Shown here: positions 46,998 to 62,000 of the stretch, in pieces
Numbering within the stretch: position 1 is the stretch's first letter
Layout of the letters: each line of letters begins with the position of its first letter
From: Spisula solida
Taxonomy: Eukaryota; Mollusca; Bivalvia; Venerida; Mactridae
Length of the DNA stretch: 64,000 bases
Direction of reading: 5' to 3'
Assembly: GCA_947247005.1 (NCBI GenBank)
Contig: OX365945.1
Span: forward strand, 19,412,501 to 19,476,500
Made by a program: the position numbers and the translations under genes
Notes under the pieces: generated by a model
Told to the model about the DNA's origin: nothing
Databases searched by the model: none
What the model saw: only the letters and a program-made list of their open reading frames with translations

Positions 46998-47572
46998 GCA
47001 TCTAAGAAGCTTGTGATAAATTTTCAGATTTTATGAACATTTAAGACTGTTTTTACTAAGATGCTTGTGATAAATTTTCAGATTTTATGAACATTTAAGA
47101 CTGTTTTCTACTAAGAAGCTTGTGATAAATTTTCAGATTTTATGAACATTTAAGACTGTTTTCTACTAAGATGCTTGTGATAAATTTTCAAATTTTATGA
47201 ACATTTAAGACTGTTTTCTACTAAGATGCTTGTGATAAATTTTCAGATTTTATGAACATTTAAGACTGTTTTCTACTAAGATGCTTGTGATAAATTTTCA
47301 GATTTAATGAACATTTAAGACTGTTTTCTACTAAGATGCTTGTGATAAATTTTCAGATTTTATGAACATTTAAGACTGTTTTCTACTAAGATGCTTGTGA
47401 TAAATTTTCAGATTTTATGAACATTTAAGACTGTTTTCTACTAAGATACTTGTGATAAATGTTCAGATTTTATGAACATTTAAGACTGTTTTCTACTAAG
47501 ATGCTTGTGATAAATGTTCAGATTTTATGAACATTTAAGACTGTTTTCTACTAAGATGCTTGTGATATCACA
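46998..47572. repeat. 55-bp minisatellite, about ten copies
   Basis: The unit 'cttgtgataaattttcagat' + 'tttatgaacatttaagactg' + 'ttttctactaagatg' repeats every 55 bases (47011, 47065, 47120, 47175 and so on). Copies are highly similar. Confidence 0.9.
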
Positions 47573-48469
47573 CTGGTAATGTTATCATGTAGTTTGATAT
47601 TTATCACCAGAGTATATCACAATTTTGAACGAATCAAGCACTCAGCTTCTGTGCAATGAAGAACAACTAGTTCTCCTGTTCCTGTGGATTGACCGACTAC
47701 GTATTCATACTACTGTTCCTGTGAAATAACCAACTACTCAAGCATTTGTTCCCATCCCCAGTAATGACTGATCATTTGTTATTGTTAATTGTTCCTTAAC
47801 AAAATGTGCAATTCAAACTTTTGTCTTTGATATTTATTTTTATAGGTGTATTTTGAACACTGTTTTTGTTGTATTTTAAATACATTACAGGCATTGTTAG
47901 TTTTTTTACGTCTTTATTGTATATGTTAATCTTTTTCTAGTTTCACATTTGCTTGATTTAAAATCAATTCCAGTATAGATGTGTGTGATATTGATAGTTA
48001 CAGAGGTCCATCTGTTGTGTGATAGTTGTTTTTTTTTCTTTAGGGACCAACTGGTACATTGCATGTGTATATATACATGTATATACATTGTTGATTACAA
48101 GTATTATTGAAAACATATTGCCAGGGCCTGACATCAATCTCCCTAAGCATCTCAAGTAGAAATCTCAACTCAAATTGGGATTGTGCTCAAATCAGAATCT
48201 GAGTTTTAAACAAATATAAATTTGATGTCTTTCGAGTTTTTTGTTTAATCAAATCCGAAAAAAATTATTCTGTTTTGGGGTACAAAGTCTGGTGTCACAT
48301 GAAAATTAGCTCTAAAGATTTCTGACAATATTAGAGCTGAGATTTAGCTCAGATTGAGATGCTTGGAGAGATTTGGGCAGGGTAAAAACCATGTGAACAA
48401 ACCTTTAGTCCTGTACCATTATTCATGACAAACAATCTTGTACATGCGTTAACATTTAGTATGAAAAAA
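47573..48469. other. Intergenic, no gene seen
   Basis: AT-rich sequence with no coding region, RNA gene or repeat that I recognise. Confidence 0.5.
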
Positions 48470-49440
48470 CCACAGGTATTCGGCATGTTGGCTGTGACCC
48501 CCACCCCCTGCCAGTGAACCACTCTACAACCCATACAGAGAGCTTAAACATGTTTAAATAGTGTCCAAACAACATAAAATAACATTTCATTAAATATCTG
48601 AAAAATCCCCTTGGTGTCTTATAACATTAGTAGAAGGTAAACAAGAAAGTCACTGTCAATGTGTACGTTGGTAGGCTTACATGTGATGTGAAGTCGGTGT
48701 TTGATTTGCACGTATTATGCAGGTAGCAACAATAACTGAGAAAATGCATGCCAGTAAGTTTAAATAAAGCACTTACGATTGGTAACCCTGATGTTTCGAG
48801 GTCTAATGAAGCTGTAAACAGTAAATTTGTAAATCCAACTTTCGGTTCTAAACATTTGACAGTTTGATCAGTATTGCAAAGCACTTGGTACATGTTTATT
48901 CTGCGACCAAACTATCGCCAATATACGGTCCAAAACTGGGTTGATCGCCGCGATAGGTGTCATTTTCGGACCGCATATTGACGATAGTTTGACCGTAGTA
49001 TAAACATGTACCAAGCGCCTTGCATACGTGCAAATCGAGCACCGACTTCACATCACTTGTAAGTATACCAACGTACAAAATGTACGTCGAGAGTTTAGGA
49101 CTCTGTGATCGACGAATTGGTGAAGGTCCAGTAGTTGTTGGTGTTTAATTATATAGGGGTATCCTTCCCACATGAAAATAGCTGGTAGTTGTTAAGCTGG
49201 GTCCATATTTGTAGAACTTTGAAGTGCTTCTGTGAAGTTGAGTCGTAGCTGACAGTGATATTCTTGTTTACCTTCTACTAATGTTAAAAGACACCAAGGG
49301 GATTTTTCAGATATTTAATGAAATGTTATTTTATGTTGTTCGGACACTATTTAAACATGTTTAAGTTCCCTGTATGGGTTGTAGAGTGGTTCACTGACAG
49401 GGGATGGGGGGTCACAGCCAACATGCCAAATACCTGTGGA
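48470..49440. repeat. Imperfect palindrome of about 970 bp
   Basis: The outer arms (48470-48660 and ~49245-49440) are reverse complements with few mismatches: for example 'catttcattaaatatctgaa' and 'ttcagatatttaatgaaatg'. Inner arms also pair ('gatgtgaagtcggtg' with 'caccgacttcacatc'; 'acatgtttat' with 'ataaacatgt'), folding to a centre near 48950. The right half carries an unpaired insert of about 160 bases (~49085-49245). Confidence 0.8.
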
Positions 49441-52400
49441 AAAAACGAGACATTTAATTCTTAATTTTTGACAGATAAGTTTATATTACATTCTTTATTG
49501 CTTCCGGATCACTAGTAATGTATAAGAGAATTTAGTGCTATACATTGATACCACCTGCTTTTAGATTTTCTATTTTTATCATTTTTTGTTATACATGTGG
49601 ATGTAGTGTAAAATTTTGTTTCGCAGTAAGTATGCTACATAACTGACTGTTTAACAGTAGTACAGTAGTATACTTTCACAACTTGTTCACTTCAGCATCA
49701 CATCTTTGGAGATAGGGGCGATAGCCAGGCTTGAATTGATGTTACGCACACAAGCCATGAACTTGGTGGTTATAGTTGGCGGTCCTCTTGATTGACTTTA
49801 ATGACATTTTAGCTATATTTATAGTTTTACTTTTCAAATTAATGTTATGCATGCACAAATGTCCATTTCGCTGGCTATGCCCCTAGGAGATACCATAAAT
49901 TGTGCCAACACCACATCCCAAAATGTGCCAATATGATGACATTGTAACAAACAGGTAAATGAGGTGGCTACCTGTGATGATACTTGACATGCACCAGGTG
50001 CTCTGTCAATGGTAAATACTTGGTATATAAAGCCAAACCCGTGTTACAGACCAACTACGAACCAAGAACAAAACCTGCTAAACAAACCCACCAATTTATC
50101 TCACATCAGACCATTGTCAATGATCATTTACCTATTTTTATCACTCCGATAACACTGATAAAGGATTAAACGCTTGGGAAGCCAATTCTAGCTTTAAGGC
50201 ACTGTGGTACCCCAACACCATCTGTCCCTGGAAGAGGGACTGATGAACATTCAGCTGTATGTTCATTGGCATTTGTTCATTCAGACTGTTTATTGTACAT
50301 ATCCATGGTAACTAATATATTAACTTAGTCAGCATGACAAATCCAAAATAAATTACAAAAAGTGCTGGGTTCACTGTATGGCCACATCATACCAAAGACG
50401 AAATAAAAATAGTTTACATGACTAACACTCAGCCAAACTGATTTCTCTCATACCCTTGTGATGATGGAAATCATCAGAAATGTGGTGTCGAGAGTGATTC
50501 ATAGAAGTAATTGAACTTGTTACACAATCTACCTAAAATTATTATTAAATTTTGTTTGAACCATTGAATCCAGGGAAACAACACGGGCATTAGAAGATTG
50601 TTGATTGTATTATGTATTAATGTGGTATATACTACAATCAAATTAACCTGGTCCTCAAATCTTCGTTATTTAACAGTTGATTTCTTGTCTGCAATTTAAT
50701 TTTAGCCGGTGTTTCCATAAGCCGTGAGTATTACAAATATGTACACGGCGTACTATAAACACTAATATAAATCTCTGGCAAGGCACCACATTCTTGCAGA
50801 AATAGAATGCCATGAGAACATGCTAAACCCATCTGATGTTTTAAAACGCTTAAATGGAAAGCTAACATTTGGGAGTTTTATTTAATATATAACATGACCA
50901 TGTTACTATCGATGCAAGACAGAAATTTAGATTCTTGAAAAACGTCATTTTTTCGAATAAATGTCAAATTGACGTCCAAATTGAATTTGTTTCAGAGTTC
51001 AATTATTTAGCTTGCTCATGTATAAAGATCGAGGATCATGTTAAAGTGTTTGTACTATAGTAAACTAGGATGCAATATTGACCAACCTATCATAAACAAG
51101 TATCGACACTCTTGCAGTATTCTAGTAAACCTCCATCCCTATGATCTCACATTATAATGCTCATAGTGATTTATATGTTGAATTGATCAGTCATTGTATT
51201 ATAACATCAAAGTTGAAGGCTTCGATTAGAGTTTGTGATCTATCTTCCTCCGTCATCTGTCCAAATATCAACATAATTTAGCTCCTACACTGCAAAACCA
51301 GAAAAAGGGTTTAAATTTCGACATATTTCTAAGTTTGATCAGTTTGATTAATTCGCAAAATATTATGCTGGTGAGCTGAAACAACTGCAATGAAATGCAG
51401 AAAGTTAAGTTGAAAATTCGCGAAAAATTTAACATGGTGAACTACTTTAGATTAACAAATTTGCAAAAGTTTTGCCTGAAGAAAATATTATTATGACTTT
51501 GCAGTAGTACATGTTCATACAGATAAGTCACAATGCCTGTCAATGCATGGTATTGGTGACACCACTTGAGTTCCTGGGTTGGACATAATTTTGAAAACAT
51601 CATGACAGTATTGCTCTGGTGAGAGTTACAGGGCCATCCAGACCCTCTTTTATTGATGTATTTTTGTTCCATATTTATGTATGAATTCTTAAGCACTAAA
51701 AATAAAATTATTTTATTCACTTCAAAAGTGTTGTTATATTATGCATCTCTCCAGCTTGATTGTTTGTTCCTAGAAATCCAAGTAGTTGTTATTATCCAGG
51801 ATTGACATTAAATAATTAAAACAATACCAATATATGTGTACATAGATTTAATGAATGGTTAACAGTAAATACAATTTGTTATAAAAACCAACAATGCCCA
51901 TGACATTTCCCCGAAGTTGGGGCAGGTGGGGGGCTATAAGGTGTCCATAACATCTCAAACTCAAATTGATTATCCCTGATTACATGAACTGAAATAGCAA
52001 TCTATAGAGAACAAGGTACCATTCAAGTTGCATCCTATTAACAAGTCACATTTTCAAACATTTTAAGACTCTACTTCAGTCTGAATTTGACTAAATTAAC
52101 TATTATGGAATGTTTCAGATATACAAATGTATGGTGCCTTGAAATAACATGATTTCAAGCTAACAACATCAATATAATACTGGTCCTTTGTCGCAACTAG
52201 ACTTTGGTAGTCTGCTATGATTATAATTCTGCAGGTAATGTTCAATTCTATCACAAGTAACAAGTTGTCTTTTAATATCTGTAAAACTATACTGAACTAT
52301 ACAATATACATGTGTAACATTTATGTTAGTACTGGCAAGAATCCCAGGTGACAATAATAATTATGTCGCAATGTAACAAAACTTAATATATCATTACTAA

Positions 52401-53078
52401 TAGTAACAATGTCATAAATAATTCCCGTAACCAGACCCCTACACCTCAAATTTAAACTGTAAGTACAGTTAAATCTAAATTAAGCAACCACCTGTCTAAA
52501 GCATCTAATCTGATTAAATTTCAATTGTCCCTTTATATAACATCCATGTGTATTAAACAGGCACCTAAATTAAGCAACAATCGGTATAAGTCAATATTAT
52601 TAAATCATAATTGTCTCATGTTAATTAAATATACCTGTGTTAAACAAGCATCTGCTGTAAGCAGCCTTATATACATTTATTGGCTGGTTGCTTAATAAAG
52701 GTTAGACTGTATACACATATTTTCAATGTATTGTGAAATAGAACAATGCAAGCACACCATATTTCACTATTTTATAAGTGGTTGAGTTAGCCAAGTGGAA
52801 ATATTGGCCAATTCTGGACTTTACAAAACACATTTCCTCTTGCTTAAATTTCCACCATACAAAAAACATGCTATATAACTTCTGCACGATACTGGTAAAT
52901 GTTAGAAATTCAAAATTTGCAAATTTTTAGACCCTCGAAAATTTTCACTTATACAGTATTCTGATTAGATTTGACTTGTGCATTGGTTAGCAACATATAT
53001 CCACAACCCGGGACTATCACATATTGTTTATGTACACAATGTTCACACTGCTTTCTGCTGCGATCCCTCTCCTCCTGA
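49441..53078. other. Intergenic, downstream of HAAO
   Basis: No coding exon was recognised. A minus-strand AATAAA at 52676-52681 lies about 400 bases beyond the HAAO stop and could be its polyadenylation signal. Stretches near 52460-52700 belong to a dispersed family with 'cctgt(g/c)ttaaacaggca'-like words. Confidence 0.45.
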
Positions 53079-56000
53079 TTATATACAAACTTTCTGTTTT
53101 AATGTAGGATCCTGGTAACAAATCAGGGTCAAGCATCCAGCAGGTCGACTTGCTGAGTATCTGGTTAAAGTAAAATGAAAAAGTTACATATATGTAAAGG
53201 TGCGTAATACTGTTATATCAAACACGGCTGTATCAAAAGATAAGAGCACCGCCTACGAGTGCTGGACACTCAACTTTCTTGTACTTGATAGTAACCTTGC
53301 TCATCTGTGAGTCAAAATTCTAAGAATAACAAGGGCAGATAACTCATAAATATAGGTCACAGGGTTACCAGCCTTGTATGTATTACTCCCTTAGTGATGG
53401 TGAATCACTATGTAGAATTTCAAGTGGATACCTTTGATAGTCTTTGACTAATTGACATTTTTCTGTAAGGATTCAAAGTCAGAAAAGGGAAATAACTCTC
53501 ACAAAATGCTGGATAGATTTGTTTGCTCTTGTCAGTAGATGTAGGTCATCACATTCCACAAGTGTATTGACTTTCAAGTTGAAAGCTTAGATATTGTTTG
53601 AGAAAATTCAGTTAATGTGTAAAATGTGCCACTATTTCTATGTATTAAGTCCATACAAGGGCAGATAACTCCAATAATATAGGTGAAAGAGTTATCAGCC
53701 TTATCAGTATGGACTCCCCTTGTGATGGCAAATAACTATGTTGAATTTCAAGTTGATACCTTTGATAGCCTTTAAGAAAATGACTCTGACAATAAACTTT
53801 ACCAACGCCCACCCACACGATCCCGTCATGACAATAGCTCTACTTTTTTTCGAGCTAAAAAGCATGGAGGCAAAGATTTTCTAGGGTATATTTTGCATGC
53901 TTTTGTTCCTGCAAATACATGCTTATTTTGGTCATTTCTCAAAATTTAATTAAAGCAAGTGCCTTAGTATGCCCTTGTGTGGCTACTGGCCTGCAAAAGC
54001 AATTACTGATAGCTTTAACTTACATACATTTCTAAATTCTAAGTATTTTTGACTTGATTTAGTTATAAGAATTTGCTACAATTTGAAACATCTTTTGTAA
54101 CATTTTATTTCATTCTTTTATGCATATATCAATTATAAATACTGCATTGACTTTGAAATAAGCCCTACAACCATACTAATAATTTGGAGTAATGAAAGGG
54201 GGCTTACTCTTGTCCTTTCCTAACCAACATGTTATCTCCCTTAGACATACTGTGTTCTTTTCCACAAACTTTTATAGTACATTTTCCCTCCTATAAAACA
54301 ACAAATAAAAACGCATGTATCAATAAAAGTAAAGTTAAAGACCAGATCTGATGGGGCTTCTGGAGAAAAATGTGACTTTGAGCCTGATCAATTTATGTCA
54401 TTGGGTTTTTAAATTGTTTAAAATGTTTTTCAACTGTGTTTCAGTCATATTATTCTTCAATGCAGAATTAAGACGTAACATGACATGAACAGAACATGAA
54501 CTGTCACCAAAACTCATGACATAAAATATGACATGGCCAGATAGCACCTTCGGTGGAGTGCCCCATGACCGTCAACAAGGTAATCTGAGTTCTATTTAGT
54601 GCCGAGCATAGCCTTTATTTGCCAGTCAGCTTTATGCTGAAATATGGCAGGCATGAATGTGTGCCCCAACCCGGATTTGAACCCGGGTCGCCAGATAAGA
54701 CGGCAAGCGCGCTAACCATTGAGCTAGTGTGAGGCTACAACCTGCTTGTTGATTCGAAAAAACTAGATTGGTCAATTGTTTACCATTTAGATCAGAATTA
54801 AGGGTTGATTAAATTAATGAAAAGAGTAACATTATAAGAAGTACTCACAAGCACCCAAATGAATGTTTCTGCCACATCACATTTCCCTGTGTTATCACCT
54901 TTACCATAAACAAATACCTGCAACAGATAGAATTATTGAAGTTTATAAGTGAGTGGCATTTCTCCATTGTCATCCGCTAGAACTTGGGAACAATTGAGCA
55001 GACGCTTATTTGCATGATAACCTACAGAAAATAAGACCATCAGTGCATTGCTTCAGATCTTTTACATCAGCCTTGGCACCGCCGTACACTTGTCTATGAT
55101 CACTTTTTGGAGAACCCTATTGGGGGGAAATCACAGGTGTATCATGCGACTGACAAAAGACAGAACTTCTATGTACATCGTATGAAACATGAGCAATGCA
55201 AGATGAACACAATGTCACAACCAAATTCTCGTCATATCAACTTAATCTGCATTGTGATAAGTGGATAAGGCATCTTTTCTACTATATGTATGCAACACGT
55301 GGGACTGCTGTAGGAGCATCATTCAACAGCTTAATGGCAGCTTTACAATTTTGTCTGCATCCTGACTGTAGCTTTAAGGTAACAAACAACCAAATGCCTA
55401 CGCGGACCAAAATCGGATATACTCAAGTTGTCCTGTAAAAAACTTTGATTTTGCTGAAAATGGTGGTGTGTCTTGACAAATCAGCATTAGAATCATGTTA
55501 TTGGGTTTAAATGCTTTGTACACATGTATGTGATGTAGTGAAACTGTTTTATTAAGAAAATTTTGATATTCTGGCTTAAATATGAAAGTGAAAGTAGGGT
55601 TGTGGCTAACAGACTTCGAATCAGTCCGCGCGTGTGAGAAAATATGTTCACCGCGTTTGACGAACAAAATGTTTCTAATATGATACGCAACCCCCTGATT
55701 TGTTTTCATTTTCTTGAGGCTATATGCTATTTCTAATGATTGGTCGATTTCGAGAGGTCCCCATGGACAAAAGTTTGACATTTTTTGTTAAAGATCAAAT
55801 TTATTTGGTAGTTTGTTACCTTAATTTTCAGGAGTAACAAGTTGTACAACCAAATTATCATACTGCTGATGTGAAACAAGCTTAACTAAAGCCTAGGTCC
55901 CTTTGAGCATTTTTGCCTCGGCGATGTACTCCTGATTGAAATTAATAAGCATTCAGTAACAGGTTTCTAGTGGTCTAGGGGAAGCTTTGGGAAGTCGTGA

Positions 56001-59000
56001 GACAGTTCGTGATATCGGAGGGAATTGTGATGAATTGGGCGGTATCGGAAGAAATCAGGAGAATATCGCCAATGTGGAATTCCTCAGTGGGACCTGATTG
56101 TATATTTCAGCCAATAAGTTACTTTTTAAACCAGTGTAATGAGTCTATAAACACAACAGTAACTGGGTCCTACCTGAAACTGATGTACATATTTATCATC
56201 CCTTTTGAACAGTTTGATGAATCCTGTATTGTCAATCTCATCACGGTTTGTTTCAATAAATTTTGTAAGATTGAATGGCATCTGTAGTTCAAGACTTGGA
56301 TTTAATGTAACAGGTGGATTCTCTGGTATGGTGCCTGCAATATATAGTCAGCATCAATTGTAAATTACAGTCAAACCTGTGTTAAAGACCACCTACTTAC
56401 AAAGTCCACTATTATAAAACCTTTCAGCAAAGACCAACAAAACAAGACTGCGTTCAAAAAAAGCTTATGCCCCCTGTGGAAGCCTTGTCCATAAATAAGG
56501 CTAAGTCAAAATTAGGTCAAGGTGAAGGTCAAAATGGGGTTAGGTGATACAAGCGTGTGGAGAATGTTCAAATACAACATCCATACAAGTATGGACGCTT
56601 TTAAGCAAGCCATATTAATGCTAGAAGAAACAGTCAATTTGGGTTAACCGGACGGACAGACGGAAAGGTGAATCACTATATGCCTCCCAATCTATCAATA
56701 CAGTGGCATAAAAAGCATCCATCATTCTCCGATAAGACAATTTTCGATGATATTAAACCTGTTAAGAGAGACCACCTGTCAACATAGACTAGTTTTCGAT
56801 TTTACTATGGGTGGTCATTTTTACAAAATAAGCATAAGTGTTTTAATAATGCCCAGGATTACAACCCATACTTACACAAAATCTCAACATACAAAATGTG
56901 CTACTATTCTTGTTGATAAAGTATGCTATCAGCAATACATGTTAGCAGTAATAAATAAATAAACACAACTCATAACATACCAGGAAGTGGTTTTCCTGTT
57001 TTGCATTGCTCAGACGCAAAAAATCTAAAACAAACAAAAACTTACATAACAAAAATAAATCAAGTGAAATATTAATACAATTATTTTATTATAATTACAT
57101 TATACCTGCTTAAATAACTCTATATTTTGAAATTCAAAATTAATATACATTTGTTTTAAAAATCTGTTGATACATTTTGTACATAAACAGTCAAGCCTTT
57201 GTCTATGACCACTTGCAAAAAATACCTCTGTTATAAAACCTGTCTGCAAACATAACCAAACAGATAGGTTTGACTGTACAAAAAAATAATAATAAGGGAT
57301 GTTTGTTTCAAGGTCACTTTCACTTCATCGCATAACGTAACCAAACTCACTACCAATTTTAAAGACTAAAATCATTTTGCGTTCTCATTATCTGTATTAA
57401 ACATGTTTAATCTACTAATGAACCCAAAGACCAACATGTACATGTTTGATCTACTAATGAACCCAAAGACCAACATGTACATGTTTGATCTATTAATTAA
57501 TGAACCCAAAGACCAACATGTACATGTTTGATCTACTAATGAACCCAAAGACCAACATGTACATGCAATATGTTTGCTATAATAGTAGTGTAGTGTGTAG
57601 TAAAACTTGAATAATAAGACTTACATTGCAATCCTTGAAAACTGGTTTTATTATTGAGTTGGTTTTAACAAAGAGGCTAAATAAAGAGCCATACTTTGAA
57701 AGAGGACCTGAAAGTTATGGTCTTAATTTTGAGGTGGTTTTATTATCAAGGTGGTGTTTAGATGAGGTTTTGATGTATATACCTTTTGATGACTGGACCC
57801 AGCTGGGCACCAAGATCCACACAATGGAACCATTCCTCATACAGAGAGTCTAATGTTGGCTTTCCATCTTTTTCTATGAAATATCTGAACACAAGAAATA
57901 AAATAATTTTGTTCCAACAAATCAGGAACTATCACTGAAGGTTAAGAAGCACACCAAATACTGCCATGACCAAATCTAAAATATTTTGGCAATAAATGCA
58001 ATACAAAACACAGCTTATTTAAGGTCCCCACATCTAAAATTGCTAATCCATTGTTTCAAATTTCATCTATTGGAAACCCTGGTTATTACGAAATCAATTA
58101 GTTTCATGTTCATGGTTATTTAATAGGTATTAAATTTGTGTTAAAACTCTTTTGTGGGGTTGTAAATGTGTGTTTAGTTCAATTTATCGTAGGAAAGATA
58201 TATTGGTCAATCATGAAAATTAATTATCAAAATGTATAACAATGACTGTTAAATTTACAGTCAATCGTCTTGAGGGTCTGCTTCAAGTGGGGGAGGTTCA
58301 GGGAACACATTGTGGCTGCATCAGTATCAAAGACGGAAAAAAAATAGTACCAGTGTTTCTGTTGCTTGTTACCATGGGTACCATCAGGAATGAAGTGTCA
58401 AGAGTGATTAATATAAGTTGTCAGATCTTGTTTTACAATCAACTTAAAAAAATACTATACAGACAGTCCATCAATATGTATTGTACCTGAGTCCATCTTT
58501 TTCTGTCTCATCACGTTCTCTCTCTATCACCAAACCTACAGTATCAGCTTGTCTCTGTGGGGAGTGGGCAATACTGCCAGGCAATAGGAAGATCTAAGAA
58601 AAAATATGAGCACCTTTATAACATTATACACCAACAGTATCAGCTTGTCTCTGTAATAAGTGGGCAACACTACCAGGTAATAGGAAGATCTGATGGAGAG
58701 AAAATATGAGAATATTTATAGTATTTTATACCAACAGTATCAGCTTGTCTCTGTAGTGAGTGGGCAACACTACCAGGTAATAGGAAGATCTTATGAAAGA
58801 GAGAATACCATATGGTTAAACAATGATTTTTTTCTCAAACCACCACATACGAAAAAGGGAAAAGAAGCAAAACTTTGTTTATCACATATTGGTAAGCTGC
58901 GGCAAGCAGAGCTCTAAACCCATGCCGGAAATGTTGTTCAGCACAGACAAAGTATGCAATAAATATTTAAATTAGCCATGACCTGACATTAGCCAATCCG

Positions 59001-62000
59001 TGCTTTGATTGACCTATAACGTCAGGATAAATCAAGCATTGTCAAGATCGCGTGTTTATTGTCTAGCAAAATTTTAGTTGAACCTATGCAGCTATCATCA
59101 TCAGTTAGAAAGACATAATGAGCGTTCTCTAAGGTTATGTGATAAAAAAAATAATATATTCATGCTCTTTACGTAAGGATTCATTCAACTCATCAACAAA
59201 AGAATTACAAAAGCTTAATGGATGGAAATCTCCCACTAAGTCAAATTCTGGAATTGAATTGTCTCCCCTTTCTACTATTTTTGGAAAAATAATGATTGAA
59301 TAGTGGTATGAATTGAAGTTGCTATGGAGTTATAGAACACTAGTTAGGTCAACAGTCATACACAATCGAAATACAGTAGAAGTCCAAAACAAATAATGAG
59401 AGACTTTTTCTAGCTATACATGTACTTACCTGCCCTTCTAATATAGGTATATCCTTATGTATACCTTTCTCTACAACTTTCAGGCACATGTCACCTTTCA
59501 CCATGTAAAACAACTGTAATATACAAAACCTACATGATAATATTGTTATCAACAATAACGCATTATGAAGTTTGAATTTTCATTTTTTGATGTTTAGCCT
59601 TCAAGCCTATTTCAAGAAATAACTGTCTTAAGCAGTAGTACTAACACATTCAATTGACCATTATATATCAAATACACCTGCTCAGCAGCTATATTGATGT
59701 ATCTTGACTTAACTATGTATATCATATATATATATCATATATGAATAATATATCATTATAGGCTAAACTTTATAGAAGTCTTACAATCCCATGTTCAATA
59801 TAAAGTGTAGGTTACACTGTTTCAGTACCACAATCATACAATCCCTATCAAATAAACAACTTCATCATTCTGTATAAATGCACATGAATTCAGCAGCTAC
59901 CTGTCTCAAACAGCCAATATGATTAAATCTAAATTGGTCATTTTTAAATACTTCTTAAACCTGTATTAAACAGCCACAAGTTTTATACATCAACATTAGG
60001 TTTATCCCTTGACTGGCTGTTAAAGACAGTTCATACTGACCAGCTAAATACAGGTTATACTGAATTATAGCATGGAGAATTTGACCTGATCCTCTACCTC
60101 TTATTGGCATGATTTAACAGCTGATATCTTGTCTTACTTATTACAGTGGACCATATTGTAAATTGGCTCTGCCAAATATGTTGTCCACTATAAATAAAGG
60201 CCTTACTCACTTCACCCCATGCACTGATATAGCATGATTAGCTCACGGAAATTTATATACAAGAGGGCCCAAAGGGCCCTAGGTCGCTCACCTGTCGAAC
60301 TTGACCTAGATTTTGTTGAGATGATCATGGTGACCAAGTTTTATACAGATTAGGCCAATATTGTGACCTCTAGTGACTACACAAGGTTTTTATATGATTG
60401 ACCTAATGACCTACTTTTGACCCCAGATGACCCAATATCGAACTTGACCTAGATTTTGTTCAGATGATCATTGTGACCAAGTTTCGTAAAGATCAAGCCA
60501 AAACTGTGACCTCTAGTGACTCCACAAGGTTTTTCTATTATTTGACCTTGTGACCTAGTTTTTTACCCCAGATGACCCAATATCAACCTTGATCTAGATT
60601 TTGTTGAGATGATCATTGTGACAGAGTTTCATAAAGATTAGACCAAAATTGTGACCTCTAGTGACTATGCAAGGTTTTTCTATGATTTGACAATGTGACC
60701 TAGTTTTTTACCTCGGCTGACCCAATATCAAACTTGACCTAGATTTTGTTGTTATGATCATTGTGAACAAGTTTCGTAAAGATCAGGTCAAAATTGTGAC
60801 CTCTAGTGACTACACAAGGTTTTTCTATAATTTGACCTAGTGACCTAGTTTTTGACCCCAGATGACCCAATATCGAACTTGACCTACATTTTGTTGTGTT
60901 GATCATTGTGACCAAGTTTCGTAAAGATTATTATGCTAAAACTGTGACCTCTAGTGACTACACAAGGTTTTTCTATGATTTGACCTTGTGACCTAGTTTT
61001 TTACCCCGGATGACCTATTATCGAACTTGACCTAGATTTTATTGAGATGATCATTGTGACCGAATTTTGTAAAGATTATACCAAAATTGTGACCTCTAGT
61101 GACTACACAAAGTTTTTCTATGATTTGACCTTGTGATCTAGTTTTTGACCCCGGATGACCCAATATCGAACTTGACCTAGATTTTGTTAAGATGATCATT
61201 GTGACCAAGTTACATAAAGATTAAGTCAAAATTTTGACCTCTAGTGACTACACAAGGTTTTTCTATGATTTGACCTTGTGACCTAGTTTTTGACCCCGGA
61301 TGACCCAATATCGAACTTGACCTAGATTTTGTTAGGATGATCATTGTGGCCAAGTTTCATAAATATTAAGTCAAAATTGTGACCTCTAGTGACTACACAA
61401 GGTTTTTCTATAATTTGACCTAGTGACCTAGTTTTTGACCCCAGATGACCCAATATCGAACTTGGCCTAGATTTTGTTGAGATGATCATTGTGACCAAGT
61501 TTCATAAAGATTAGGCTAAAATTGTGACCTGTAGTGTCTACACAAGCCAATTGTTGACGGACGGACGACGGACGGACGACGGACGGACGACGGACGGACG
61601 ACGGACGACAGACGAAGAGTGATCACAAAAGCTCACTCTGTCACTTTGTGACAGGTGAGCTAATAAAACGCATACAGGTCAGGATCAAAATCCCTGTACT
61701 ATACAATACCTCTTCTCCTTCTTCTATATGATAATCTTTCCTCTGGTTTGGTCCACCAACATAGAATGATTTCATCTGACCATCCTGATGCCTGTATACA
61801 CATATACACTTATATACCGGTACATGTTTAAGTGCAATATATACAGTGCACCCTCCCCACAGCAGCCTTCCCATTAGCAACAACCTCTCGTTAGCGACAT
61901 CAGTGTTTTTCCAGTTAAAAATTACTATTTATTTTAATTTTCCATAGCAATAACCTCTATACAACAACTAAACTTTATGTTTCCCAATGGGTGTTGCTCT

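Noticed and set aside
53238..53309. Minus-strand frame after a cag acceptor as a possible HAAO exon
   Set aside because: It lies in a dispersed repeat, does not resemble the expected HAAO segment, and cannot join the terminal exon in phase.
54656..54735. tRNA gene on the minus strand
   Set aside because: Box A and box B are good but acceptor and anticodon stems do not close; a SINE body follows.
55997..57853. Plus-strand open frames at 55997-56287 and 57626-57853
   Set aside because: They are antisense shadows of HAAO exons 7 and 5.
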